A stretch of DNA of 6,322 nucleotides from Betaproteobacteria bacterium (GTDB taxonomy: Bacteria > Pseudomonadota > Gammaproteobacteria > Burkholderiales > Burkholderiaceae): the NCBI GenBank assembly GCA_947468785.1, contig CANIMS010000103.1:1-6322 (forward strand), in the 5' to 3' direction. Positions 1 through 6,322 of the stretch are shown here, piece by piece (position 1 is the stretch's first letter; each line of letters begins with the position of its first letter). The notes below the pieces were generated by a model. That model had not been told where the DNA came from, searched no databases, and was given only the letters and a program-made list of their open reading frames with translations. A program made the translations under genes and the position numbers.

Positions 1-422
1 AAAGCGCTTTGGATGGCATCCATATTTACTTTGCAGATCCTTGGCATAAGAAGCGCCACCATCAGCGCCGTCTCATACAGGCTGGCTTTGTAAAGCTGCT
101 GCTTTCTCGCTTAAAGCCAGGGGGCTATATCCATTTAGCAACAGACTGGCATAACTATGCAGAGCAAATGTTATTGGTTCTCAATGCAGAAGCCAGTTTA
201 CAAAACACTTCTAGTGAGAAGATCAAGATTGAGACGTTTTTTGAGACGGATGTCGCCCAGCCAGATAAGTCTTCAAATGAATTTAAGCCCACTCTTGAAC
301 AACTCAATGCAATGCATGCGGGCTATGTGGAAAGGCCGGCTTACCGACCCATTACTAAGTTTGAAAACCGTGGCATCAAGCTAGGCCACGGTGTTTGGGA
401 TTTAGTCTATAGAAAAAAATGA
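1..422 (+). CDS. trmB: tRNA (guanine-N7-)-methyltransferase TrmB, C-terminal part (5' end outside window)
   Basis: TrmB uses S-adenosylmethionine to methylate N7 of guanine 46 in the variable loop of tRNAs in the cytoplasm. The reading frame is open from the left edge (first complete codon at base 3) to a TGA at 420-422, giving 139 visible residues; the family is usually about 220-250 residues, so roughly the first 40% is missing, including the SAM-binding glycine-rich loop. Visible family motifs, in order, are [15 protein letters not shown] near the start, [12 protein letters not shown] in the middle (the Asp of TDW is a conserved active-site residue), and [20 protein letters not shown] at the C-terminus (the TKFExRG signature). 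The apparent TTG at base 9 is an internal Leu codon of the DPWHKKRH region, not a start. It converges on the aldehyde dehydrogenase gene with an 11-base gap and is functionally unrelated to it. The family call is very secure. Confidence 0.95.
   Translation, partial: SALDGIHIYFADPWHKKRHHQRRLIQAGFVKLLLSRLKPGGYIHLATDWHNYAEQMLLVLNAEASLQNTSSEKIKIETFFETDVAQPDKSSNEFKPTLEQLNAMHAGYVERPAYRPITKFENRGIKLGHGVWDLVYRKK
367..392. repeat. Perfect 8-base inverted repeat in the 3' end of trmB
   Basis: ACCGTGGC (367-374) and GCCACGGT (385-392) form a perfect 8-base stem with a 10-base loop, 28 bases before the trmB stop. It lies in the codons for the conserved RGIKLGHGV segment and is not followed by a T-run on either strand (the nearby A-run at 412-419 is on the wrong side for trmB; as T-run on the - strand it comes before the stem). 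It is the best hairpin near the convergent gene ends, but may simply reflect conserved codons. Confidence 0.3.
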
Positions 423-433
423 AGACAAATGCT

Positions 434-1912
434 TTAGAGAGTAATACAAACGTATTTCAACTCTAAGTACTCATCCATACCAAAGACGCTACCTTCTCTG
501 CCTAAGCCAGATTGCTTGACTCCGCCAAAGGGTACGACTTCGTTGGCAAGGATGCCGCTGTTGACGCCCACCATGCCGTATTCCAAAGCCTCAGCTACTT
601 TCCAGATACGGCCAATATCACGGCTATAGAAATAGGATGCAAGGCCATATTGGCTGTTGTTCGCTAACTCTACAACTTCATCATCGCTTTCAAAAGGAAT
701 GATTGGCGCAACAGGCCCAAACGTTTCTTCATAAGTGATCAGCATATTGCTAGTGACGTTTGCCAAGATGGTGGGCTCATAGAAAGTGCCACCCAAAGGA
801 GAGGGCTTACCACCAGTAACGAGCTTAGCTCCCTTGCCAAGAGCATCAGCAATATGACGCTCCACTTTTTCAAGGGCAGCTTGATCAATCAATGGGCCTT
901 GAGAAACACCAGCATCCATGCCGTTACCCACTTTGATGGTTTGTACAGCCTTAGAAAACTTTTCTACAAACGCGTCATGTACTTTTTTGTGAACGTAGAT
1001 ACGATTGGCGCAAACACAAGTTTGACCTGAGTTGCGATATTTTGAGGCGATCGCCCCTGTAACGGCTGCATCAATATCGGCATCTTCAAAGACGATGAAA
1101 GGAGCGTGACCACCAAGTTCAAGACCAAGCTTCTTCACAGTGGGTGCACACTGAGCCATCAAAATACGACCAACTTCAGTGGATCCTGTGAATGAGAGGT
1201 GACGCACAATCGGAGAGGCGCACAGCGTTTTACCAATGGCTACAGAACGATCAGCATCGGCAGTGATGATATTTACAACGCCCTCTGGAATACCAGCACG
1301 AATAGCAAGTTCTGCAAGCGCCAAAGCTGACAAAGGTGTTTGCTCTGCAGGCTTGATCACAATGGTGCAACCCGCTGCCATTGCTGGAGCAATTTTGCGA
1401 GTGATCATGGCATTGGGGAAGTTCCAGGGTGTAATTGCTACGCAAACGCCCACAGGCTGCTTGAGAACCATGAAGCGTTTATCACCCCAAATAGTAGTTG
1501 GGATCGTTCCTGAGACACGTTTGGCTTCTTCTGCGTACCATTCAATAAACGATGCACCATAAACTACTTCACCAGAAGATTCAGCAAGAGGTTTACCTTG
1601 TTCTAGCGTCATCAAAATGGCTAGATCATCTTTATTTTGCAAGATCAGGTCAAACCATTTGCGCATAAACCCAGCACGTTCTTTACCAGTAATGCCTTTC
1701 CACTTCGGAAAGGCTGCATTTGCAGCAGCAATTGCCTTCTCAGCATCGGTCGCATCAAGGTTAGCAACCTGAGCAATGATGTCGTTATTGGCAGGGTTGT
1801 TAATAGGAAAAGTGGCGCCAGATCCAGACTTGACCCATTTGCCGTTGATGAAAGCCTCTTCTTTGAACAGGCTAGGATCTTTTAAGAGCTTACGAATATC
1901 GATTGTTTGCAT
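434..1912 (-). CDS. GabD-type NAD(P)-dependent aldehyde dehydrogenase (succinate-semialdehyde / 2-oxoglutarate-semialdehyde / glycolaldehyde dehydrogenase)
   Basis: Cytoplasmic aldehyde dehydrogenase of the succinate-semialdehyde (GabD) branch, 492 residues, full length. Visible landmarks are TPWNFP with oxyanion-hole Asn164, Lys187 in IKPAE, the FTGSTEVGR cofactor motif (241-249), general base Glu265 in LELGGH, catalytic Cys299 with the second Cys301 in GQTCVCANR, EETFGP (395-400) and the GabD-like end PFGGVKQSGLGREGS. The two arginines that hold the substrate carboxylate in SSADH are present (Arg172 in ITRK, Arg293 before NSGQTC). The third partner, Ser in SSADH (Ser498 of human, from memory), appears to be Ala456. 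Glu190 in KPAE, where E. coli GabD has Ser, suggests NAD+ rather than NADP+. The gene is last in the run, 74 bases after the dehydratase; its Shine-Dalgarno is poor (only AAAG upstream of the ATG). The context suggests it oxidises the aldehyde from a sugar-acid pathway, so a 2-oxoglutarate-semialdehyde or glycolaldehyde role is as plausible as true GabD. The family is certain, the substrate open. Confidence 0.93.
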   Translation of the reverse strand: MQTIDIRKLLKDPSLFKEEAFINGKWVKSGSGATFPINNPANNDIIAQVANLDATDAEKAIAAANAAFPKWKGITGKERAGFMRKWFDLILQNKDDLAILMTLEQGKPLAESSGEVVYGASFIEWYAEEAKRVSGTIPTTIWGDKRFMVLKQPVGVCVAITPWNFPNAMITRKIAPAMAAGCTIVIKPAEQTPLSALALAELAIRAGIPEGVVNIITADADRSVAIGKTLCASPIVRHLSFTGSTEVGRILMAQCAPTVKKLGLELGGHAPFIVFEDADIDAAVTGAIASKYRNSGQTCVCANRIYVHKKVHDAFVEKFSKAVQTIKVGNGMDAGVSQGPLIDQAALEKVERHIADALGKGAKLVTGGKPSPLGGTFYEPTILANVTSNMLITYEETFGPVAPIIPFESDDEVVELANNSQYGLASYFYSRDIGRIWKVAEALEYGMVGVNSGILANEVVPFGGVKQSGLGREGSVFGMDEYLELKYVCITL

Positions 1913-1948
1913 AGTGAACTTTAAATAAGAACAAATTAGGGGGATAAA

Positions 1949-1996
1949 GATTCATTTTATATCCCAGCGGGTTGTCTTCCCAGGATTTAATGAATC
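1949..1996. repeat. Inverted repeat spanning the dehydratase stop codon
   Basis: GATTCATT at 1949-1956 is the exact reverse complement of AATGAATC at 1989-1996, an 8-base perfect stem with a 32-base loop. The right arm includes part of the dehydratase TAA stop (1987-1989). A second, competing short stem, GGGATA (1941-1946) with TATCCC (1960-1965), lies just to the left. Neither is GC-rich nor followed by a clean T-run on the - strand, so this does not look like a strong terminator. It could be a weak intercistronic mRNA structure that uncouples the dehydratase from the dehydrogenase, or it could be chance in AT-rich DNA. Confidence 0.3.
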
Positions 1997-3756
1997 TCGG
2001 GTTCGCCAGTTTTGCCAGAGCCCTTTAGGTCTCCTGAGGAGGCAGAGCTGACTTGGGTTTCCAAAAAGTCAAAGTCACAGCCTTTATCAGCTTGCTGAAT
2101 GTGCTGGAGATAGAGCTTGCCAAAGCCACGCTCAAATTTTGGCGCAGGAGCAACCCATGCCGCCTTGCGTTTAGCCATTTCCTCATCAGAAATTAAGACA
2201 TTCAATTTGCGAGCGGGTACGTCTAACTCTATGAGATCACCATCTTGTACAAAAGCTAAGGGGCCGCCAATATAGGATTCAGGTGTGACATGTAATACGC
2301 ATGCGCCATAACTCGTGCCGCTCATGCGGGCATCCGAAATCCGCACCATATCCCGTACGCCTTGCTCTAGTAGCTTTTTAGGGATTGGTAATTGACCCCA
2401 CTCAGGCATGCCCGGGGCGCCTTGAGGCCCCGCATTTTGAAGCACGATGACAGAGTTCGCATCAATCTCTAAATTGGGTAAATCAATGCGAGCAGATAAG
2501 TCATCATAATTTTTGAAGACGACTGCTTTGCCAGTATGTTTTAGTAAATGGCTTTCGGCAGCAGGCGGCTTAATCACCGCACCATCGGGAGCAAGATTGC
2601 CTTTGAGGATAGCTAGGCCATCACTTTTGACCATGGCATTCTCTATAGAGCGAATCACATCATCATTAAATACTTCTGCATTAGCAATGAGCTCACCAAT
2701 CGTTTTGCCATCAACCGTTTTTTCCTTGAGACTCAGAAGACTTCCCAGTTGCTTTAAAAGGGCACGAAGACCGCCTGCATAGAAAAAATCTTCCATGAGG
2801 TATTTGCCAGATGGTCTGACATTGGCGAGAACAGGAATCTTGCGAGCCAGTTCATCAAAACGCTCTAGTGTGAGATTGAAGCCAGCGCGTTTTGAGAGGG
2901 CAATCAAATGCACGGCAGCATTTGTAGATCCTGATAGGGCTAGAGTAGTCATCACAGCATTATCAAAAGAGGCGGCAGTCAAAATATCCGAGGGCTTCAG
3001 ATCTTCCCAAGCCATTTCAACGATACGACGGCCCGTTTGAGTAGCCATCTGCGCATGTCTAGAGTCTGGGGCAGGTATCGAAGCATAGCCAGACAAGGAT
3101 AAGCCTAGGGCCTCTACCGTACTCGTCATTGTTGAGGCAGTACCCATGGTCATGCAGTGACCAGGTGAACGTGCAATACCATTCTCAATTTCAGCCCAAT
3201 CATCTTCGGTAATATTGCCTGCGCGTAACTCAGCCCAATATTTCCAGACATCACTACCGCTACCTAAAAACTGACCACGATAGTCACCACGCAACATTGG
3301 GCCTGCAGGCAAAAATATGGTGGGTAGGTCCATGCTGATGGCGCCCATCAACAACGCTGGTGTCGTCTTGTCGCATCCACCCATTAATACACACGCATCA
3401 GCAGGGTAGGAGCGCAATAATTCTTCTGTCTCCATCGCTAATAAATTGCGATACAACATCGTGGTCGGTTTTTGAAAAGGCTCAGATAGGCTGATTGCTG
3501 GCATTTCAACTGGGAAGCCGCCAGCTTGCCAAATACCTCTTTTGACTTCTTCAGCACGTTGACGAAAATGACTGTGACAGGGGTTGATATCGCTCCAGGT
3601 ATTAATGATGGCAATTACCGGTTTGCCTGCATAGTCACTCCGGCTATATCCCATTTGCGCAGTACGTGAACGGTGCCCAAAACTACGCATGTCTTTAACG
3701 CCATACCAACGATGACTTCGAAGTTCTTCAGGTTTTTTGCGCTTAGTGGTTGTCAT
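1987..3756 (-). CDS. IlvD/Edd family [2Fe-2S] sugar-acid dehydratase, L-arabinonate dehydratase-like
   Basis: Cytoplasmic dehydratase of 589 residues that removes water from a sugar acid to give a 2-keto-3-deoxy acid. Candidate Fe-S ligands are Cys60 (in DINPCHSH), Cys128 (in [10 protein letters not shown]) and Cys201 (in [10 protein letters not shown]). Candidate Mg2+ ligands are Glu92, Asp129, Lys130 (carbamylated in homologues) and Glu452. Ser479 and Thr481 in [11 protein letters not shown] are the likely catalytic and substrate contacts. As recalled for the Rhizobium L-arabinonate dehydratase (Cys59/127/200, Glu91, Asp128, Lys129, Glu453, Ser480, Thr482), every residue matches with an offset of +1 or -1, which argues for the pentonate branch rather than IlvD of branched-chain amino acid synthesis or Edd (6-phosphogluconate). 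The start is supported by the conserved LRSxxWYG segment at residues 12-19, although no Shine-Dalgarno is visible before the ATG. The C-terminus carries a Ser/Gly-rich tail ending in His. It sits between a Bug binding protein and the aldehyde dehydrogenase. D-xylonate, L-fuconate or D-galactonate remain possible substrates. Confidence 0.92.
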   Translation of the reverse strand: MTTTKRKKPEELRSHRWYGVKDMRSFGHRSRTAQMGYSRSDYAGKPVIAIINTWSDINPCHSHFRQRAEEVKRGIWQAGGFPVEMPAISLSEPFQKPTTMLYRNLLAMETEELLRSYPADACVLMGGCDKTTPALLMGAISMDLPTIFLPAGPMLRGDYRGQFLGSGSDVWKYWAELRAGNITEDDWAEIENGIARSPGHCMTMGTASTMTSTVEALGLSLSGYASIPAPDSRHAQMATQTGRRIVEMAWEDLKPSDILTAASFDNAVMTTLALSGSTNAAVHLIALSKRAGFNLTLERFDELARKIPVLANVRPSGKYLMEDFFYAGGLRALLKQLGSLLSLKEKTVDGKTIGELIANAEVFNDDVIRSIENAMVKSDGLAILKGNLAPDGAVIKPPAAESHLLKHTGKAVVFKNYDDLSARIDLPNLEIDANSVIVLQNAGPQGAPGMPEWGQLPIPKKLLEQGVRDMVRISDARMSGTSYGACVLHVTPESYIGGPLAFVQDGDLIELDVPARKLNVLISDEEMAKRKAAWVAPAPKFERGFGKLYLQHIQQADKGCDFDFLETQVSSASSGDLKGSGKTGEPEIH

Positions 3757-3817
3757 TATTGTTTATGGTTGGTTAGTTATCTAAGTATTGTGCTACATGA
3801 AAGAGGCGATTTAAAAT

Positions 3818-4795
3818 TTAATCCATTGAGGCGCCAGATGCTTTAATAACTGATGCCCAGCGGTCATTTTCCGATTTAATAAAGTTTGCAAATTCTGCAG
3901 AAGATCGCTCTGTAATCGGAGTACCAGCCTTTTCTAGGCGCTCGCGAACATCTGGGTTAGCTAAGGTTTTCTTGAGAGCGGCCTGTAGCTTTTGTACGAC
4001 CTCTTTAGGCATCCCTGGGGGCCCAACTAAGCCTTGCCATCCGGAGGTTTCTAGTTCAGCAAAGCCTGATTCACGCATAGTGGGGACATTTGGTAAATCT
4101 TTGTCTCGAGTAGGGCTCGTAATCGCAATTGCCTTTAAGGTGCCGGATTGCACTTGGGGCACTAAGATGCCTGTGATATCAATCAAGATATGGGTCTGAC
4201 CAGAAACTAAATCGACAATCGCTGGCGCAGATCCTTTATAGGGCACATGAGTAAGCTTCGTGCCTGCAAGTGTATTCAGTAGTTCACCATTTAAATGGGT
4301 GATCGATCCATTACCACCAGAGGCAAAATTGGCTTTATCAGGATTCTTTTTAGCCCACTGAATAAAGGACTTCAGTGAGTCAACTGGGAGATCTTTTGGT
4401 ACCACCGCCAGAAAATAGGTGGAAATAATTTGACCAATGGGAGTGAAATCTTTCAATGGATCATATGGTTTTTTTGCCATCATATTCGGCGCTAAAACCA
4501 TGGGCCCAATATTGGCGACGGCCAGGCTATAACCATCGGGTGCAGCGCGCGTTAACTCATTAAGTGCGATCACGCCCGCAGCACCAGGTTTATTTTCGAT
4601 GATGACTTGTTGACCAAGCGCTTCAGCAAGGTGAGGCGCAATGAGCCGCGCAGTAAAGTCAACGCCTCCACCGGGAGGGAAGCCTACAAAAAGTTTAATC
4701 GGTTTATTTGGGTAGCTAGATTGCGCATAACTGGGCAATCCATGAGTGACTAAAGCAGTAGCGAATATGAACAAGCATTTCCATTGTTTGAACAT
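3818..4795 (-). CDS. Bug/TctC family periplasmic solute-binding protein (tripartite tricarboxylate transporter type), complete
   Basis: Periplasmic receptor of the Bug (TctC) family, which binds carboxylates or related small acids. From the chosen ATG the protein has 325 residues, the usual family length. An upstream in-frame ATG at 4805-4807 would add four residues (MGGA), but it lies within the purine-rich GGGAGGGG that is the likely ribosome binding site of the ATG at 4793-4795, so the shorter form is preferred. A Sec signal peptide is clear: Lys3/Lys6, hydrophobic stretch 7-20, and S-Y-A at 22-24 with cleavage likely after Ala24. There is no lipobox although Cys7 is present. Family hallmarks are GFPPGGGVDFTAR (Asp46, the ligand-loop Asp), a GAAG segment followed by DGYSL, HVPYKGSAPA, and a C-terminal ERW/DRW-like DRWASVIKASG. 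No TctA or TctB membrane subunits are in the window. Its position between the aldolase and dehydratase genes implies that it delivers the acid they degrade; the ligand cannot be read from sequence. Confidence 0.93.
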   Translation of the reverse strand: MFKQWKCLFIFATALVTHGLPSYAQSSYPNKPIKLFVGFPPGGGVDFTARLIAPHLAEALGQQVIIENKPGAAGVIALNELTRAAPDGYSLAVANIGPMVLAPNMMAKKPYDPLKDFTPIGQIISTYFLAVVPKDLPVDSLKSFIQWAKKNPDKANFASGGNGSITHLNGELLNTLAGTKLTHVPYKGSAPAIVDLVSGQTHILIDITGILVPQVQSGTLKAIAITSPTRDKDLPNVPTMRESGFAELETSGWQGLVGPPGMPKEVVQKLQAALKKTLANPDVRERLEKAGTPITERSSAEFANFIKSENDRWASVIKASGASMD

Positions 4796-4797
4796 TG

Positions 4798-4805
4798 CCC
4801 CTCCC
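4798..4805 (-). promoter_or_regulatory. Strong Shine-Dalgarno of the complete Bug/TctC gene
   Basis: On the - strand GGGAGGGG (containing GGAGG at 4804-4800) ends two bases before the ATG at 4793-4795; the GGAGG core is 4 bases from the start, slightly short but workable. It is the only strong Shine-Dalgarno in the cluster (the aldolase has AAGGG at 5643-5639, the dehydratase and dehydrogenase have none or a poor one). It decides the start codon and fits the high output expected of a periplasmic receptor. Confidence 0.7.
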
Positions 4806-4866
4806 ATTTTTATAGTTGCTCTTTTAACTGCTCTATTGCGCCTACTTCTTATTTAGCAATATCAAT

Positions 4867-5634
4867 CTAGTTTGATTCTAAGGTCTTCTTTAAATTAATA
4901 ACAGACTCTCTTAGAAAGGCTACATCACTGCCTGCAACAATCATCTGAAAGCCTAATTGTTTAAGATCAGGAATTGCTCTTCCTGCAAATGGAATGATGC
5001 CCACTGGGATCTTAGCCGCTTTACATTTCGCTACAACTCCATCAATGATTTGATTTAAAGCGGCAAAATGATCTGGCCCTTCGAGGCTCATATTGGCTGA
5101 TAAGTCTGTTGGTCCTACAAATACTAAATCGACCTCTGGCAGACCGCCAATATCTAGGGCTAGATTCATTGCGTTGGATGACTCCAATTGAATGATCATC
5201 AAGGTATCTGCATTGGCATTGCTTCGATAGTCAGGGTTGGTGCCATAACTAGATGCCCTGAGGGCGGGCAGCGCTAAACCACGATCACCTTGCGGGGGAA
5301 ATTTAGCGGCACGTGAAACCTCTAGAGCTGTTTCAACACTCTCTACGCGCGGCACCATTACTCCATGTGCGCCCCGATCTAAAACTCGCGCAATGAGACT
5401 AGGATCTGCGGATGGCACACGCACGATAGCACTGGTCTCTCGACTAAAGCCGCGCAATATTCCCGGCAAATCCGCTAAAGCAATCGCGCCATGCTCCATA
5501 TCAATCACCACAAAATCTAATCCAATCGCAGATGCAAGTTCTGCATAGGCTGGATTGACGGTCATCATCCAGGCGCCACCAATCATTTTTCCTTGCTGCA
5601 ATTTGGATTTCAGTGATTTAGTAATTGAATGCAT
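4867..5634 (-). CDS. HpcH/HpaI family class II (metal-dependent) 2-keto-3-deoxy acid aldolase
   Basis: Cytoplasmic aldolase of 255 residues, full length for the HpaI/GarL/RhmA group, which reversibly splits 2-keto-3-deoxy or 4-hydroxy-2-oxo acids into pyruvate and an aldehyde. Landmarks by analogy with HpaI are the base His48 in DMEHGA, pyruvate-binding Arg72 in VRVP, metal ligands Glu151 in IQLES and Asp177 in VGPTDLSA, plus MVPRVES (93-99) and FPPQGDRGL (112-120), all typical of the family. The ATG at 5634 is preceded by AAGGG four bases upstream, a moderate ribosome binding site. It follows the partial Bug gene after 105 bases and precedes the complete Bug gene by 71 bases. With the downstream dehydratase the likely substrate is that enzyme's product, for example 2-keto-3-deoxy-L-arabinonate giving pyruvate plus glycolaldehyde. 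A role in 4-hydroxyphenylacetate or glucarate breakdown (true HpaI or GarL) is less likely because none of those partner genes are nearby. Confidence 0.92.
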   Translation of the reverse strand: MHSITKSLKSKLQQGKMIGGAWMMTVNPAYAELASAIGLDFVVIDMEHGAIALADLPGILRGFSRETSAIVRVPSADPSLIARVLDRGAHGVMVPRVESVETALEVSRAAKFPPQGDRGLALPALRASSYGTNPDYRSNANADTLMIIQLESSNAMNLALDIGGLPEVDLVFVGPTDLSANMSLEGPDHFAALNQIIDGVVAKCKAAKIPVGIIPFAGRAIPDLKQLGFQMIVAGSDVAFLRESVINLKKTLESN

Positions 5635-5739
5635 AGTGCCCTTAATAAATTAGTTGATGTAAGGAAAGAATTGTCTCTGCTGTAATTTGTTTTAAGTATT
5701 TGTTGGTATTGAATCTGGATTTCTTACTTGCCAACCAGT

Positions 5740-6322
5740 TTATTCCAACTGTACATTTGCGTTTCGAGCGATTGTGCCCCACTTAGTCGTCTCTTTAGCA
5801 ATGAATTGTGAAAATTCCTCAGGACTCTTGGGAGACGGATCATCACCATTTGCGGTCATTTTGCTAACAAAAGTGGGATCGGCGAGTGCCTGGCGAGTTG
5901 CTTCATTGAGCGATGCAACAATATTATTCGGAATATTTTTAGGGCCGAATAAACCTACCCAGACAGTGGAGTCAAAATTTGTAAAGCCATTTTCTGCAAT
6001 TGTGGGGATATCAGCTAAGCCGCTGGGTCTTTTGCTGCCGGATGTGGCTAAGGCTTTTAGTTTGCCGCTACTTAATAATGGCATTGCATTCGAGATATTC
6101 GTAATCGTATAAAGAGCATCTTTTGATGCAACTGCCAGAACAGATTCGGGGCCACCCTTATAGCTGACATGAGTTGCATTGGCTCCGGAAGCTTGGCTAA
6201 ACATTTCGCCAGTGAGGTGGACTAAGGTGCCATTACCTGTAGAGGTGTAGTTATATTTTTTTGGATTTGCTTTTAGATCAGCAGATAAATCCTTGGCAGT
6301 TTTACCAGGATAGTCACTGCTA
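5740..6322 (-). CDS. Bug/TctC family solute-binding protein, C-terminal part (N-terminus outside window)
   Basis: The frame is open from the right edge (first complete codon at 6321-6319) down to TAA at 5742-5740, so the gene extends beyond the window; the Met at 6204 is internal. About 193 residues are visible, some 60% of a usual 320-residue Bug protein; signal peptide and PGGxxD loop lie outside. It aligns from end to end with the C-terminal part of the complete Bug protein encoded 1 kb downstream: TGNGTLVHLTGE versus GGNGSITHLNGE, HVSYKGG versus HVPYKGS, SGKLKALATSG versus SGTLKAIAITS, and IPTIAENGF versus VPTMRESGF. The two are clearly diverged. Where the other has SAPAIVDLVSGQ, this one has GPESVLAVASKD, so the ligand-pocket segment differs and a different ligand is plausible. 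Position suggests it is first of the visible genes in the run and could belong to the same operon. Confidence 0.9.
   Translation of the reverse strand, partial: SSDYPGKTAKDLSADLKANPKKYNYTSTGNGTLVHLTGEMFSQASGANATHVSYKGGPESVLAVASKDALYTITNISNAMPLLSSGKLKALATSGSKRPSGLADIPTIAENGFTNFDSTVWVGLFGPKNIPNNIVASLNEATRQALADPTFVSKMTANGDDPSPKSPEEFSQFIAKETTKWGTIARNANVQLE

Noticed and set aside
157..384. Open frame inside trmB on the + strand in another frame
   Set aside because: It lies wholly within the well-supported trmB frame and shows no recognisable motif or ribosome binding site; a shadow frame.
1236..1562. 108-codon + strand frame antisense to the aldehyde dehydrogenase
   Set aside because: It is fully antisense to a conserved enzyme region (cofactor-binding domain), with composition expected from reading the complement; no independent support. 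The same applies to the other antisense frames in the dehydratase and Bug genes.
1987..3756. Dehydratase as IlvD of branched-chain amino acid synthesis
   Set aside because: The active-site spacing, N-terminal LRSxxWYG segment and catabolic neighbours point to the sugar-acid branch; no ilv genes nearby.
3757..3817. AT-rich near-palindrome GATTTAAAATTTAATC next to the Bug stop codon
   Set aside because: It is an imperfect palindrome of A and T runs, easily produced by chance, and it overlaps the end of the coding region.
5635..5739. Possible terminator or promoter in the 105-base gap upstream of the aldolase
   Set aside because: Only a 5-base GTTGG/CCAAC inverted repeat (5702-5706 with 5731-5735) was seen, with no T-run, and no convincing -35/-10 pair on the - strand.
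5774..6112. 112-codon + strand frame antisense to the partial Bug gene
   Set aside because: The - strand frame here has clear Bug family motifs and stays open to the window edge; the + strand frame has none.
6204..6204. Start of the right-hand Bug protein at the internal ATG (6204)
   Set aside because: The frame stays open upstream to the window edge and the upstream residues (for example STGNGTLVHLTGE) match the paralogue, so the gene is merely cut by the window, not truncated.
1..6322. Mobile element, phage, CRISPR or defence system
   Set aside because: No transposase, integrase, repeat array, tRNA or abrupt composition change was seen; all genes belong to metabolic or tRNA-modification families.

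Overview
The window looks like a piece of a betaproteobacterial (Burkholderiales) chromosome. Two Bug/TctC-type periplasmic binding proteins lie close together, a family hugely expanded in that order. The base composition looks moderate by eye, well below that of Burkholderia or Bordetella, which would suit a small-genome relative such as Polynucleobacter. The genus is inference only; no rRNA or other marker is present.

Layout, left to right. On the + strand, bases 1-422 hold the 3' part of trmB (tRNA m7G46 methyltransferase), cut by the window edge. After an 11-base gap, everything else lies on the - strand and is transcribed right to left. In transcription order these are: a Bug/TctC solute-binding protein (C-terminal part only, cut by the right edge), an HpcH/HpaI class II aldolase, a second, complete Bug/TctC binding protein, an IlvD/Edd-type sugar-acid dehydratase, and a GabD-type NAD(P)-dependent aldehyde dehydrogenase. 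Gaps between the five are about 105, 71, 61 and 74 bases. No convincing intrinsic terminator was found, so they may form one operon whose promoter lies beyond the right edge.

Read together, the five genes fit a non-phosphorylative sugar-acid catabolic unit. The binding protein(s) would capture an aldonic acid or related acid in the periplasm. The dehydratase would turn it into a 2-keto-3-deoxy acid, the aldolase would split that into pyruvate plus an aldehyde, and the dehydrogenase would oxidise the aldehyde to an acid. An L-arabinonate or other pentonate substrate (giving pyruvate and glycolaldehyde) is the most economical hypothesis, because the Fe-S, metal and catalytic residues of the dehydratase fall at almost the same positions as in characterised L-arabinonate dehydratase. 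The substrate is not proven by sequence. No transporter membrane subunits, sugar oxidase, lactonase or regulator are in the window.

No tRNA, rRNA, CRISPR array, insertion sequence or phage gene was seen. No stretch over 300 bases lacks a gene. All genes belong to known families; the interest lies in how they are combined and in a few residue-level departures.
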